Positions 1 to 9,371 of a stretch of 35,497 nucleotides of DNA are shown here, in pieces. Position numbers and translations under genes: made by a program. The stretch's first letter is position 1; each line of letters begins with the position of its first letter. Under the pieces are notes generated by a model. It was not told where the DNA came from, did not search any database, and worked only from the letters and a program-made list of their open reading frames with translations. Source of the DNA: Candidatus Rokubacteria bacterium 13_2_20CM_69_15_1 (GTDB lineage: Bacteria; Methylomirabilota; Methylomirabilia; Rokubacteriales; CSP1-6); NCBI GenBank assembly GCA_001914535.1, contig MNCR01000068.1, positions 29,526 to 65,022 of the forward strand. The letters run 5' to 3'.

Positions 1-60
1 CTCCCGGAGAAGGAGCGCTGGGAGATCGTGAATTACATCCGCACCCTCAAGGGGAAGTAA
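1..60 (+). CDS. 3' end of a CDS, probably c-type cytochrome-like (partial at window edge)
   Basis: Frame 1 reads LPEKERWEIVNYIRTLKGK-stop; the 'ERW.IVNYIRTL' ending is typical of cytochrome c domain C-termini. Confidence 0.55.
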   Translation, partial: LPEKERWEIVNYIRTLKGK

Positions 61-84
61 GCTCGCCGGCGCCGACGTCAGATA

Positions 85-120
85 CGCCCCGCCGCGACCC
101 GGCGGGGCGTTCGTTTCTCG
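85..120 (+). terminator. Rho-independent-type hairpin
   Basis: Perfect 10-bp stem CGCCCCGCCG (85-94) / CGGCGGGGCG (100-109), 5-nt loop, followed by TTCGTTTCTC. Confidence 0.7.
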
Positions 121-122
121 GC

Positions 123-1076
123 ATGCGCGTGTCGACGATCGACGTCGGTAGCAACACGGTCCGGCTCCTCGTCGCCGACGTGGTCGGCGCCACGAGCTGG
201 CAGGTGGTCGAGCAGCACCAGACCGTGACGCGGCTCGGTGAGGGGCTCGCGACCGCGGGCACGCTCGGCGAGTCACCCATGGCGCGCACGGTGGCGGTGG
301 TGAGCGAGTACGTGGCCCGCGCCGAGCGCTTGGCGGCCGAACACGTCCGGGTCGTCGCCACGAGCGCAGTGCGGGAAGCGGCGAACGGGCGTGCGTTCGT
401 CACCGCGGTGGAGCGGGCCACGGGCCGTCGCATCGAAGTCGTCAGCGGGGAAGAGGAGGCGCGGCTCATGCTCCGGGGCGTGCGGTCCGGCCTCCGGGGG
501 CTCGCCGGCAGCATCGTCACGTTCGACATCGGGGGCGGCTCGACCGAGTATGTGCTGGCGGAGAACGAACGCGTGCGCACGGCGGTCAGCCTGCGTCTCG
601 GCGTCGTCCCGCTCGCCGAGCGTTTCCCGTTCGCCGACGGAGTCGACTGGAACCGCTACGCGGTGCTCGCCGCCGAGGTGCGGAACCGCCTCGAGCGTGA
701 GCTGCCGGCGGCGATCCGGAGCGCGCGGGTCGCGCATCTGGTCGGCACCGCCGGAACGGTGACGACACTCGCGGCGCTCGATCTCGGTCTCGCCGAGTAC
801 GACCCACGCCGCGTCCAGGGTCACCCGCTGACCCGGGCGGCGGTCGAACGGCTCCTCGCGCGCCTCGGCAGCTTGCCGGTGACGGCGCGCGCAGCGCTGC
901 CGTGTCTCGAGCCCGGGCGGGCGGACCTGATGATCCCGGGCATCGCGATCGTGACGGCGACGCTCGACGCCCTCGGCCTCGAGACGCTCGTTGTCAGCGA
1001 CTGGGGCCTGCGCGAAGGACTCCTCGCCGACGTGCTCGAGGCGCGCCACGAGTCTCGGCCGGACGCTGCTCCTTAA
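123..1076 (+). CDS. ppx: Ppx/GppA family exopolyphosphatase / guanosine pentaphosphatase
   Basis: 317 aa; MRVSTIDVGSNTVRLLVADV and TFDIGGGSTEYVL are ASKHA phosphate-binding motifs of the Ppx/GppA family. Confidence 0.9.
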   Translation: MRVSTIDVGSNTVRLLVADVVGATSWQVVEQHQTVTRLGEGLATAGTLGESPMARTVAVVSEYVARAERLAAEHVRVVATSAVREAANGRAFVTAVERATGRRIEVVSGEEEARLMLRGVRSGLRGLAGSIVTFDIGGGSTEYVLAENERVRTAVSLRLGVVPLAERFPFADGVDWNRYAVLAAEVRNRLERELPAAIRSARVAHLVGTAGTVTTLAALDLGLAEYDPRRVQGHPLTRAAVERLLARLGSLPVTARAALPCLEPGRADLMIPGIAIVTATLDALGLETLVVSDWGLREGLLADVLEARHESRPDAAP

Positions 1077-1980
1077 GCTCTCGACCCGGCGCCGGATCGG
1101 CGATGTGCTGGCTCGCCTTCCGGCGGCGCGGCGGTTCGTCCACCGGTTCGTCGCCGGTGAGCGCGCCGAGGATGCGCTCGAGGTCATCGCACGGCTGAAC
1201 GCACAGGGGCTTCGCTGCGCCGTGACGCACCTCGGGGAGAACGTCGCCACCCCCGCCGACGCCGCTCACGCGGCGCGCGCCTACGTGGACGTGCTCGGCG
1301 AGATCGAGCGACGGAGACTCTCCGCCGTCCCGTCACTCAAGCTCACGCACCTCGGGCTCGATCTGGGTGAGGCGGTATGCCGCGCGAATCTCGAGGCGGT
1401 GCTCGCGCGCGGCCGCGCCAGCTCCACGCTCGTGTGGATCGACATGGAATCCACCGCATACACCGACCGGACGCTCGGCCTCTACGCGCGCGTGCGACCG
1501 TCGTTCCCCAACGCCGCTTGCGTGGTCCAGGCCTACCTCCGACGCACCGAGACGGATGTCGAGCGGCTGATCGAGCTCGGCGCGACGGTGAGGCTCTGCA
1601 AGGGCGCGTACCGCGAGCCGCCCGAGCTCGCCTTCCCCGACAAGCGCCAGGTGGACGCGAACTACGCACGGCTGATGGACCGGTTCTTCGCGGCCGACGC
1701 ACAAGCGCGCGGCGTCTACGTGGGCGTCGCGACGCACGATGAGCGGCTGATCGCGCAGGCCCGCGACGCTGGCCGGGCGAAGGGGATCGCGCGCGACCGG
1801 TTCGAGATCCAGATGCTCTACGGGATCCGGAGCGCCCTGCACGGGCGCATCACCGCGGACGGTCTCCGGCTCCGGGTGCTCGTGCCGTACGGCGAGGATT
1901 GGTACGGCTACTTCATGCGCCGGCTTGCCGAGCGGCCGGCAAACCTCATCTTCTTCCTCCGCCACCTGTTGCGTCGCTAG
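991..1980 (+). CDS. Proline dehydrogenase (monofunctional PRODH)
   Basis: Motifs LTHLGLD, WIDMESTAYTDRTL, VQAYLRRTETDV, RLCKGAYREP, VGVATHDERL, FEIQMLYGIR, VPYGEDWYGYFMRRLAERPAN. The start is uncertain because the ORF start overlaps ppx; in-frame NTG codons at 991, 1066 and 1105 are possible. Confidence 0.9.
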   Translation: MSATGACAKDSSPTCSRRATSLGRTLLLKLSTRRRIGDVLARLPAARRFVHRFVAGERAEDALEVIARLNAQGLRCAVTHLGENVATPADAAHAARAYVDVLGEIERRRLSAVPSLKLTHLGLDLGEAVCRANLEAVLARGRASSTLVWIDMESTAYTDRTLGLYARVRPSFPNAACVVQAYLRRTETDVERLIELGATVRLCKGAYREPPELAFPDKRQVDANYARLMDRFFAADAQARGVYVGVATHDERLIAQARDAGRAKGIARDRFEIQMLYGIRSALHGRITADGLRLRVLVPYGEDWYGYFMRRLAERPANLIFFLRHLLRR

Positions 1981-2025
1981 GAGGCTCGTCACCTGTTCCG
2001 TCGCGAGGGGGTTCGCCATCTGTCC
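1963..2025 (+). repeat. 27-bp imperfect tandem repeat (about 2.3 copies) spanning the PRODH stop codon
   Basis: CACCTGTTGCGTCGCTAGGAGGCTCGT (1963-1989), CACCTGTTCCGTCGCGAGGGGGTTCGC (1990-2016), partial CATCTGTCC (2017-2025). Confidence 0.8.
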
Positions 2026-2030
2026 GTGAT

Positions 2031-2059
2031 TTGACACGGTCTGGAGCGCCGACTATGCT
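2031..2059 (+). promoter_or_regulatory. Sigma70-type promoter upstream of the HNH-uvrB-uvrC genes
   Basis: TTGACA (2031-2036), 17-nt spacer, TATGCT (2054-2059); next ATG is at 2072. Confidence 0.7.
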
Positions 2060-2071
2060 AAGTCGTTAAGT

Positions 2072-2602
2072 ATGGATGAAATCGCGGTATTGGTGCTCAA
2101 CTTCACGTTTGAGCCCCTGCATTTCACCAACGCCCGCCGCGCCATCACGCTGTTGCTCGCGGGCAAGGCAGAGGCCGTCGAGGCCTCCCCGCGCGTGGTC
2201 CGGTCGCCGTCGGTCGCCTTCGCGCTGCCGGCCGTCATCCGGCTCGCAGTCTACATCCGCAAGCCCTTCCTCGATCGCGTCGCCTTCAACAAAAAGAACA
2301 TCCTGCGCCGCGACGGCTACACCTGCCAGTACTGCAATCGGCGCGGCGAGCGGCTGACGGTCGACCACGTGGTCCCGCGCTCGCGCGGCGGCGAGACGAC
2401 CTGGGTGAACGTGGTGGCGGCGTGCCTCAGATGTAATCTGCGCAAGGGCAACCGGCTGCCCGACGAGGTCGGGATGCGGCTGATTCGCGAGCCGGTGCAC
2501 CCCAAGTTCGTCTTCTCGACACACATGCTGCGGCACCCGCACGCGCACTCCCTCCTCGACTCGTGGCGGAAGTACCTGCTCGCCGTCCCGACACCGTCCT
2601 GA
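2072..2602 (+). CDS. HNH endonuclease family protein
   Basis: 176 aa; RRDGYTCQYCNRRG...LTVDHVVPRSRGGETTWVNVVAACLRCNLRKGNR has the HNH core with CxxC pairs. N-terminus VLVLNFTFEPLHFTNARRAITLLLAGKAEAVE is typical of a widespread stand-alone HNH family. Confidence 0.9.
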   Translation: MDEIAVLVLNFTFEPLHFTNARRAITLLLAGKAEAVEASPRVVRSPSVAFALPAVIRLAVYIRKPFLDRVAFNKKNILRRDGYTCQYCNRRGERLTVDHVVPRSRGGETTWVNVVAACLRCNLRKGNRLPDEVGMRLIREPVHPKFVFSTHMLRHPHAHSLLDSWRKYLLAVPTPS

Positions 2603-2616
2603 CGTAGTCCAGGGCC

Positions 2617-4599
2617 GTGTTCCGGCTCGCCTCCGAGTATTCGCCCCGCGGCGACCAGCCGCAGGCGATCGCCGCGCTCACGCGCGTCGTCCTCGAGGGC
2701 CGGCGTCATATCGTCCTGCGCGGTGTGACCGGCTCGGGCAAGACCTACACGATCGCCAACGTCATCGCCAACGCCGACCGCCCGACGCTGGTGATCTCGC
2801 CGAACAAGACGCTGGCGGCGCAGCTGTTCAGCGAGTTCAAGGCGTTCTTCCCGGACAACGCCGTCGAGTACTTCGTCTCCTACTACGACTACTACCAGCC
2901 CGAGGCGTATATCCCGCAGTCGGACACGTATATCGAGAAGGACGCGCTCGTCAACGACGAGATCGACCGCATGCGCCACTCGGCGACGAAGTCGCTGCTC
3001 GAGCGCCGCGATGTGATCGTCGTCGCCTCGGTGTCGTGCATCTACGGCATCGGCGCGCCCGACACCTATCAAGGCATGCACCTCGAGCTGCGCGCGGGCG
3101 AGGAGATCGACCGCGACGAGATCATCCGGCGGCTCGTCGCCGTCCAGTACGAGCGGAACGACTACGACTTCCACCGTGGCACGTTCCGGGTGCGGGGGGA
3201 CGTGGTGGAGATTTTCCCGGCCAACGAGGAATCCGTAGCCCTGCGGGTCGAGCTGTTCGGCGACGTCGTGGACGCCCTCCACCGGATCGATCCGCTCAAA
3301 GGCTCCGTGCTCGAGCGCGCGGCCGCGGTCCATGTCTATCCGGCGAGCCACTACGTGACCGAGGCGGGCCAGCTCGAGCGCGCGATCCAGACGGTCCAGG
3401 AGGAGCTCGAGGAGCGACTCGCCTTTCTCAAGCCGAAGAACCGGCTCCTCGAGGCGCAGCGGCTCGAGCAGCGCACCCTGTTCGACATGGAGATGCTGCG
3501 CGAGCTCGGCTTCTGCCACGGGATCGAGAACTACTCGCGCCACCTGACCGGCCGGCGGCCGGGGGAGCACCCGCCGACGCTGATCGACTACCTCCCCAAA
3601 GACGCTCTGATCATCATCGACGAGAGCCACGTGGCCGTGCCACAGGTCCGGGGCATGTACTACGGCGACCGATCCCGGAAGGAGGCGCTGGTCGAGTACG
3701 GCTTCCGCCTGCCGTCGGCGTTCGACAATCGGCCGCTCACCTTCGAGGAGTTCACGCGCGCGACGGGCCAGACGGTCTACGTCTCGGCGACGCCGGGGCC
3801 GTACGAGCTCGAGCTCGCCGGCGACGCCGTCGCCGAACAGGTGATCCGCCCGACCGGGCTCATGGATCCGAAGATCACCGTGCGGCCCGCGAAGGACCAG
3901 GTGGACGATCTGCTCGCCGAGATCCGCGCGCGGGCCGAGCGCAACGAGCGCGTCCTGGTCACGACGCTCACCAAGCGCATGGCGGAAGATCTCACCGAGT
4001 ACTACCAGCAGGTCGGGCTCCGCGTGCGCTACCTGCACTCGGACATCGACACGCTCGACCGGGTGGCGATCATCCGCGACCTGCGTCTCGGCAAGTTCGA
4101 CGCGCTGATCGGGATCAACCTCCTCCGCGAAGGGCTCGACATCCCGGAAGTCTCGCTGGTCGCGATCCTCGACGCCGACAAGGAGGGCTACCTGCGCTCG
4201 GGAACCTCGCTGATCCAGACGGCCGGACGCGCCGCTCGGAACGTCAACGGCGAGGTCATGATGTACGCCGACCACGTCACCGACTCGATGGCGGCGACGA
4301 TCCGCGAGACCGAGCGGCGCCGCGAGCTCCAGGCCGCCTACAACCGGGAGCACTCCATCACGCCCGAGACGATCCGGTCGTCGATCCGCGAGCTCCTCCA
4401 GACCATCTACGAGCGGGACTACTACACGGTCGAGGCTGAGGCGCCCGCCGAGGAGCGGTTCGAGTCGCCGGCCCATCTCGCCAGGCGGATCGCCGAGCTG
4501 GAAGCGCGCATGAAGGAGGCGGCGCGGCGCCTCGACTTCGAGCAAGCCGCCGAGCTCCGCGACCGGATCAAGGCGCTCCGGCGGGTTCAGCTCGCATGA
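2617..4599 (+). CDS. uvrB: UvrABC excinuclease subunit B
   Basis: 660 aa, GTG start; [15 protein letters not shown] Walker [13 protein letters not shown] beta-hairpin, C-terminal UVR domain. Confidence 0.97.
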   Translation: MFRLASEYSPRGDQPQAIAALTRVVLEGRRHIVLRGVTGSGKTYTIANVIANADRPTLVISPNKTLAAQLFSEFKAFFPDNAVEYFVSYYDYYQPEAYIPQSDTYIEKDALVNDEIDRMRHSATKSLLERRDVIVVASVSCIYGIGAPDTYQGMHLELRAGEEIDRDEIIRRLVAVQYERNDYDFHRGTFRVRGDVVEIFPANEESVALRVELFGDVVDALHRIDPLKGSVLERAAAVHVYPASHYVTEAGQLERAIQTVQEELEERLAFLKPKNRLLEAQRLEQRTLFDMEMLRELGFCHGIENYSRHLTGRRPGEHPPTLIDYLPKDALIIIDESHVAVPQVRGMYYGDRSRKEALVEYGFRLPSAFDNRPLTFEEFTRATGQTVYVSATPGPYELELAGDAVAEQVIRPTGLMDPKITVRPAKDQVDDLLAEIRARAERNERVLVTTLTKRMAEDLTEYYQQVGLRVRYLHSDIDTLDRVAIIRDLRLGKFDALIGINLLREGLDIPEVSLVAILDADKEGYLRSGTSLIQTAGRAARNVNGEVMMYADHVTDSMAATIRETERRRELQAAYNREHSITPETIRSSIRELLQTIYERDYYTVEAEAPAEERFESPAHLARRIAELEARMKEAARRLDFEQAAELRDRIKALRRVQLA

Positions 4600-6428
4600 C
4601 CCTCGAGGAGAAGCTCGCCCACCTGCCCGACCGTCCGGGCATCTACATCTACCGGGACGCGAAGGCTCAGGTCCTCTACGTGGGGAAGGCCGCCTCGCTC
4701 CGGAGTCGCGTGCGCTCGTACTTCCAGGAGTCCCGACCGCGCGACCCGAAAACCGACGCGCTCGTGCGCCAGATCCGCGACCTCGAGTACCTCGTGACCG
4801 ACAACGAGCTCGAGGCGCTGATGCTGGAGGCAAACCTCGTCCGCAAGCACCGGCCGCGGTACAACATCATCCTGAGAGACGATAAACACTACCCGTTCTT
4901 GAAGCTGACGACGAACGAAGCGTTTCCGCGACTCCTGGTCGCACGACGAGTCCACAACGATGGCGCGACGTATTATGGCCCCTTCTACCCCGCGACGGCG
5001 ATGCGCGAGACGCTCAAGCTCACGCGTCAGCTCTTTCCGTTGCGAACCTGCTCGATCACGATCGACGGCACGCTCGAGCGCCCCTGCATCCAGTACGCGA
5101 TCCACCGCTGTAACGCCCCGTGCACGGGGTGGGAGACCCGCGAGGGCTACGCCAAGACCGTGCGCGATGTGATGCAGTTTCTGGAGGGCCGGGACGAGGA
5201 CCTGGCGCTTCGCCTCACGCGGGAGATGGAGGAGGCCGCGGCCGAGGCCAAGTTCGAGCGCGCCGCCGTGCTGCGCGATCAGGTCCAAGCGCTCAACACC
5301 GTGCGCGAGCGCCAGAAGATCATCTCGACGGACGAGGTGGACCAGGACGTGATCGGCGTCGTGCGGCAGGGGAGCGACGCCTGCGTCGAGTTCTTCTTCG
5401 TTCGGAAGGGGCGGCTCGTCGGGCAGGAGGCGTTCTTCTTCGACAAGGTCGCCGGCTGGGCGGACGGCGAGATCCTCTCGGCATTCGCCAGGCAGTTCTA
5501 CGCCAAGGCCGTGGTCCCCGCGCCGGAAGTTCTCGTCTCCGAAGAGCTGCCGGAGGCGGAGCTCACGACAGAGTGGCTCTCCAGGCTCGCCGGCCGACGG
5601 GTCCAGATCGTGGTGCCCCAGCGGGGGCCCAAGCGCGAGTTCGTCGCGATGGCGGAAGAGAATGCGGCGATCGCGCTCCAGAACCACCTCCTCTCCCGCG
5701 ACGACCGCCAGCAGGTGGTCCTCGAGGGGCTGCGCCGCGCGCTCGCCCTCCCCGGGCTCCCCAACCGGATCGAGGGGTACGACATCTCGCACGTGCAGGG
5801 CAGCGAGCAGGTCGGCTCCCAGGTCGTGTGGGAGAACGGGAGCATGAAGAAGGACGACTACAAGCGCTTCCGCATCAAGACCGTCGCTGGCGCGGATGAC
5901 TTCGCCGCGCTCGGCGAGGTCCTCACGCGGCGATTCGCGAGGGCGCTGGAGCAGGGGACGCCCCTGCCGGACCTCGTCCTGATCGACGGCGGCCGCGGCC
6001 AGCTCAACGTCGGGCTCAAGGTGCTTCAAGACCTCGGCCTCGATTACCTCCCCGTGGTCGCGCTCGCCAAGCAGCAGGAGGAGGTCTACGTCGGCGAGAG
6101 CCTCCACCCCCTGGTGCTCGACCCGACGTCGCCCGCGCTCCACACGCTCCAGAAGATCCGGGATGAGGCGCACCGCTTCGCGATCACCTACCACAAGAAG
6201 CTCCGGTCGAAGCGGACCCTTCAGTCCGTGTTGGACGCGATCCCGGGCGTGGGACGTACGATCCGCACGAGCCTCCTCAAGACCCTCGGCTCGGCCCGGC
6301 GCGTACGCGAGTCGTCGGTGGCCGAGCTCGCCGCGGTCCCCAAGGTGACACCGAAGCTCGCGCAGCGCATCTTCGACCACTTCCATCCAGCGGAATCCAT
6401 GGAACCGGAACGGGGGTCCGGAGGTTAG
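4596..6428 (+). CDS. uvrC: UvrABC excinuclease subunit C
   Basis: 610 aa; GIY-YIG N-terminus (GIYIYRD...VLYVGKA), cysteine set RTCSI...RPCIQY..HRCNAPC, UVR domain, C-terminal HhH (IPGVG). ATGA overlap with uvrB. Confidence 0.96.
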   Translation: MTLEEKLAHLPDRPGIYIYRDAKAQVLYVGKAASLRSRVRSYFQESRPRDPKTDALVRQIRDLEYLVTDNELEALMLEANLVRKHRPRYNIILRDDKHYPFLKLTTNEAFPRLLVARRVHNDGATYYGPFYPATAMRETLKLTRQLFPLRTCSITIDGTLERPCIQYAIHRCNAPCTGWETREGYAKTVRDVMQFLEGRDEDLALRLTREMEEAAAEAKFERAAVLRDQVQALNTVRERQKIISTDEVDQDVIGVVRQGSDACVEFFFVRKGRLVGQEAFFFDKVAGWADGEILSAFARQFYAKAVVPAPEVLVSEELPEAELTTEWLSRLAGRRVQIVVPQRGPKREFVAMAEENAAIALQNHLLSRDDRQQVVLEGLRRALALPGLPNRIEGYDISHVQGSEQVGSQVVWENGSMKKDDYKRFRIKTVAGADDFAALGEVLTRRFARALEQGTPLPDLVLIDGGRGQLNVGLKVLQDLGLDYLPVVALAKQQEEVYVGESLHPLVLDPTSPALHTLQKIRDEAHRFAITYHKKLRSKRTLQSVLDAIPGVGRTIRTSLLKTLGSARRVRESSVAELAAVPKVTPKLAQRIFDHFHPAESMEPERGSGG

Positions 6429-6469
6429 AATGCTGAAGCCAACCGGGCACGCGAGGGGGTGATACCCGC

Positions 6470-6724
6470 ATGAAGAAGCTCATGGCAGTGACCGCAGTCG
6501 TCGTAGGCCTGACGTTCACGGCCGGCACGGCGATCGGGATGATGTGCCCCACGCTCATCAAGCAGGGGCGCGACGCCGCGGCGAAGATGGACGCGAACAG
6601 CGAGAAGGTGAAGAAGGCCGTGTCCATGCTGGACAAGGCCGAGGCGTTGCACAAAGAAGGCAAGCACGCGGATTCGGTCAAGGAGGCCAACGAAGCCCTC
6701 GGGATGCTCGGCGTGAAGAACTAA
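6470..6724 (+). CDS. Small predicted exported helical protein of unknown function
   Basis: 84 aa with signal peptide MKKLMAVTAVVVGLTFTAGTAIG, one Cys (MMCPTLIKQGR), then two predicted helices. Strong Shine-Dalgarno GAGGGGGTGA about 9 nt upstream. Confidence 0.75.
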   Translation: MKKLMAVTAVVVGLTFTAGTAIGMMCPTLIKQGRDAAAKMDANSEKVKKAVSMLDKAEALHKEGKHADSVKEANEALGMLGVKN

Positions 6725-6730
6725 GAAATC

Positions 6731-6800
6731 GGGAGGGGGCAGGCTCCTACGCTCGGAACGACACTCGCTCGGAGCCCGCCCCCTCCCTCTCTCTGCCTTT
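6731..6800 (+). terminator. Large GC-rich hairpin with pyrimidine tail
   Basis: GGGAGGGGGC (6731-6740) + GGCTCC (6742-6747) pair with GGAGCC (6771-6776) + GCCCCCTCCC (6778-6787) across one A/C mismatch; followed by TCTCTCTGCCTTTCCC. Confidence 0.75.
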
Positions 6801-6881
6801 CCCGCCGGCCGCTCGAGGCGGCGTCGAATCCCGGGCGCTTCTTGCTCCTGTCGGCTAAGTATGTAAAACTCTAGCCCAATT

Positions 6882-9371
6882 ATGTCGACCGATCGATATC
6901 CATATCGAGAGATCGAGGCCAGGTGGCAGCACCGCTGGGAGGAGGCCAAGCAGTTCCGCGCCACCGAGGACCCGGCCCGCCCCAAGTTCTATTGCCTGGA
7001 GATGTTCCCGTATCCCTCCGGCCGGATCCACATGGGCCACGTGCGGGTCTACGCGATCGGCGACCTGCTCGCCCGGTACAAGTGGATGCGCGGCTTCAAC
7101 GTGCTCCACCCGATGGGCTGGGACGCGTTCGGGCTCCCCGCGGAGAACGCCGCGATCGAGCACGGCGTCCACCCGGCGATCTGGACCTACGAAAACATCG
7201 ACAACATGCGGGCCCAGCTCAGGAAAATGGGCATCTCGTACGACTGGGACCGCGAGATCGCGACGTGCGATCCCACGTACTACAAGTGGGAGCAGCTCAT
7301 CTTCATCCGGATGCTCGAGCGCGGGCTCGCGTACCGGAAGCGCTCGACCGTCAACTGGTGTCCCTCCTGCCAGACGGTCCTGGCCAACGAGCAGGTCGAG
7401 GACGGCCGCTGCTGGCGGTGCGACTCCGAAGTGACACCGCGCGAGATCGACGGCTGGTTCTTCAAGATCACCGCGTACGCCGAGGAGTTGCTCGCCTGGT
7501 GCGACCGGCTCCCCGGCTGGCCCGAGCGCGTGCTCACGATGCAGCGGAACTGGATCGGCCGGAGCGAGGGCGCCGAGTTCGACCTTCCGGTAGCCGGGCG
7601 GCCCGCGGTCAAGATCCGCGTGTTCACCACGCGCCCAGACACCGCCTTCGGCATGACGTACGCCGTGCTCGCGCCCGAGCACCCGCTCGTGGACCGGCTC
7701 GTCGTCGACGAGCGCGAGCGGGCCGCCGTCGCGGCGTTCCGCGCCGAGGTCGCAAAGGAGTCGGAGATCGAGCGCCTCGCCGCCGATCGGCCCAAGCGCG
7801 GTTTCCGTCTCCAGGCCCGCGTCGTCAACCCGTTCAACGGGGCGGAGATCCCCCTCTTCCTCGCCGACTACGTGCTGATGGGTTACGGCACGGGCGCGAT
7901 CATGGCGGTGCCGGGCGAGGACCAGCGCGACTGGGACTTCGCCAAGCAGCACGGCCTGCCGATCGTCGAGACCGTCACGCGCCCCGACGGGTGGTCGGGC
8001 GGAGCCTACGCGGGCGACGGAATCAAGATCAACTCAGGCTTCCTCGACGGTCTCACCGTCGCCGCGGCGAAGCGGCGGGCGATCGACTGGCTCGTGGCGA
8101 ACGGGCTCGGCGAGGCGACGGTGAACTACCGGCTCCGCGACTGGGGGATCAGCCGCCAGCGGTACTGGGGCGCGCCGATCCCCGTGCTGTATTGCGAGGC
8201 GTGTGGGATGGTGCCCGAGGCGGAGGAAAACCTCCCTGTCGTCCTCCCGCGCGACGTGCAGATCAGCGGCAAGGGCGGCTCGCCGCTGGCCGAGGTCGCG
8301 AGCTTCGTCAACGCCAAGTGCCCGCGCTGCCGTGGCCGCGCGCGCCGCGAGACGGACACGATGGACACGTTCGTCGAGTCGTCGTGGTACTTCCTGCGCT
8401 ACTGCTCGCCGCGATACGAGGGCGGCATGGTCGAGCGGGCCGCCGCCGACTACTGGATGCCCGTGGACCAGTACATCGGCGGGATCGAGCACGCCGTCCT
8501 CCACCTCCTCTACGCGCGCTTCTACACGAAGGTCCTCCGTGACCTCCGGCTCATCAAGCTCGACGAGCCGTTCACCGCGCTCCTCTCGCAGGGGATGGTG
8601 ATCAAGGACGGCGCCAAGATGTCCAAGTCCAAGGGCAACATCGTGGATCCGGACGAGCTGATCCGCACGTTCGGCGCCGACACGGCGCGCCTCTTCTCGC
8701 TCTTCGCCGCGCCCCCCGAGAAAGATCTCGACTGGAACGACCACGGCGTCGAGGGTGCCTCGCGCTTCCTCAACCGCGTCTGGCGCTTCGTGATCGGCCA
8801 TCTCGACGAGCTCAAGGCTCCCGGGGCCACCGCGCGCGGCGTGCCCGCGTCGGAGGACGGCCGGGCGTTTCGGCGGGTCATCCACGACACGATCCGGCGC
8901 GTCACCGACGACATCGAGCACGACTTCCACTTCAACACCGCGATCAGCGCGGTCATGGAGCTGGTCAACGCGCTCTCCGTCTTCGACGGACACCCCGGCG
9001 GCCGCGTCCCGCCCGCCGAGCGACCGCCGCTCCTGCGCGAGGCGGTGGAGACGATCCTCCGCTTGCTCGGGCCCTTCTGCCCGCACATCACCGAGGAGCT
9101 CTGGTCGCAGCTCGGTCATCGGGAGAGCGTCTTCACGCAGCGCTGGCCGACCCCCGACCCCGACGCGCTCAAGAGGGAGGAGGTCACGGTGGTCGTGCAG
9201 GTGGACGGCAGGGTGCGCGGCCGGCTCCTCGTGGGCGTCGACGCCTCGGAGGAGCGGATCCGGCAGCTCGCGTTGGCCGACGAACGGGTGAGGCCGTGGG
9301 TGGCCTCGCGCCGCGTGGAGAAGGTCGTCGTCGTGCCGAACCGGCTCGTCAACATCGTGACGCGCGCATGA
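6882..9371 (+). CDS. leuS: Leucyl-tRNA synthetase
   Basis: 829 aa; PYPSGRIHMGH (HIGH), Zn motif CPSCQTVLANEQVEDGRCWRC, KMSKSKGN. Confidence 0.97.
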   Translation: MSTDRYPYREIEARWQHRWEEAKQFRATEDPARPKFYCLEMFPYPSGRIHMGHVRVYAIGDLLARYKWMRGFNVLHPMGWDAFGLPAENAAIEHGVHPAIWTYENIDNMRAQLRKMGISYDWDREIATCDPTYYKWEQLIFIRMLERGLAYRKRSTVNWCPSCQTVLANEQVEDGRCWRCDSEVTPREIDGWFFKITAYAEELLAWCDRLPGWPERVLTMQRNWIGRSEGAEFDLPVAGRPAVKIRVFTTRPDTAFGMTYAVLAPEHPLVDRLVVDERERAAVAAFRAEVAKESEIERLAADRPKRGFRLQARVVNPFNGAEIPLFLADYVLMGYGTGAIMAVPGEDQRDWDFAKQHGLPIVETVTRPDGWSGGAYAGDGIKINSGFLDGLTVAAAKRRAIDWLVANGLGEATVNYRLRDWGISRQRYWGAPIPVLYCEACGMVPEAEENLPVVLPRDVQISGKGGSPLAEVASFVNAKCPRCRGRARRETDTMDTFVESSWYFLRYCSPRYEGGMVERAAADYWMPVDQYIGGIEHAVLHLLYARFYTKVLRDLRLIKLDEPFTALLSQGMVIKDGAKMSKSKGNIVDPDELIRTFGADTARLFSLFAAPPEKDLDWNDHGVEGASRFLNRVWRFVIGHLDELKAPGATARGVPASEDGRAFRRVIHDTIRRVTDDIEHDFHFNTAISAVMELVNALSVFDGHPGGRVPPAERPPLLREAVETILRLLGPFCPHITEELWSQLGHRESVFTQRWPTPDPDALKREEVTVVVQVDGRVRGRLLVGVDASEERIRQLALADERVRPWVASRRVEKVVVVPNRLVNIVTRA

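Noticed and set aside
3171-3190. Sigma-54 promoter-like TGGCACG words (also near 19504, 25622 and 27530)
   Set aside because: None has a GC dinucleotide at the correct 10-nt spacing from GG, and all lie inside coding sequence.
2317-4833. Long minus-strand ORF (838 aa) antisense to uvrB
   Set aside because: Arg/Asp/Val/Leu-rich translation typical of the complement of high-GC coding DNA; uvrB on + is unambiguous.
6820-6845. tRNA T-arm-like word GTCGAATCCCGGG after the small protein gene
   Set aside because: No matching acceptor, D or anticodon arms around it; part of the hairpin element instead.
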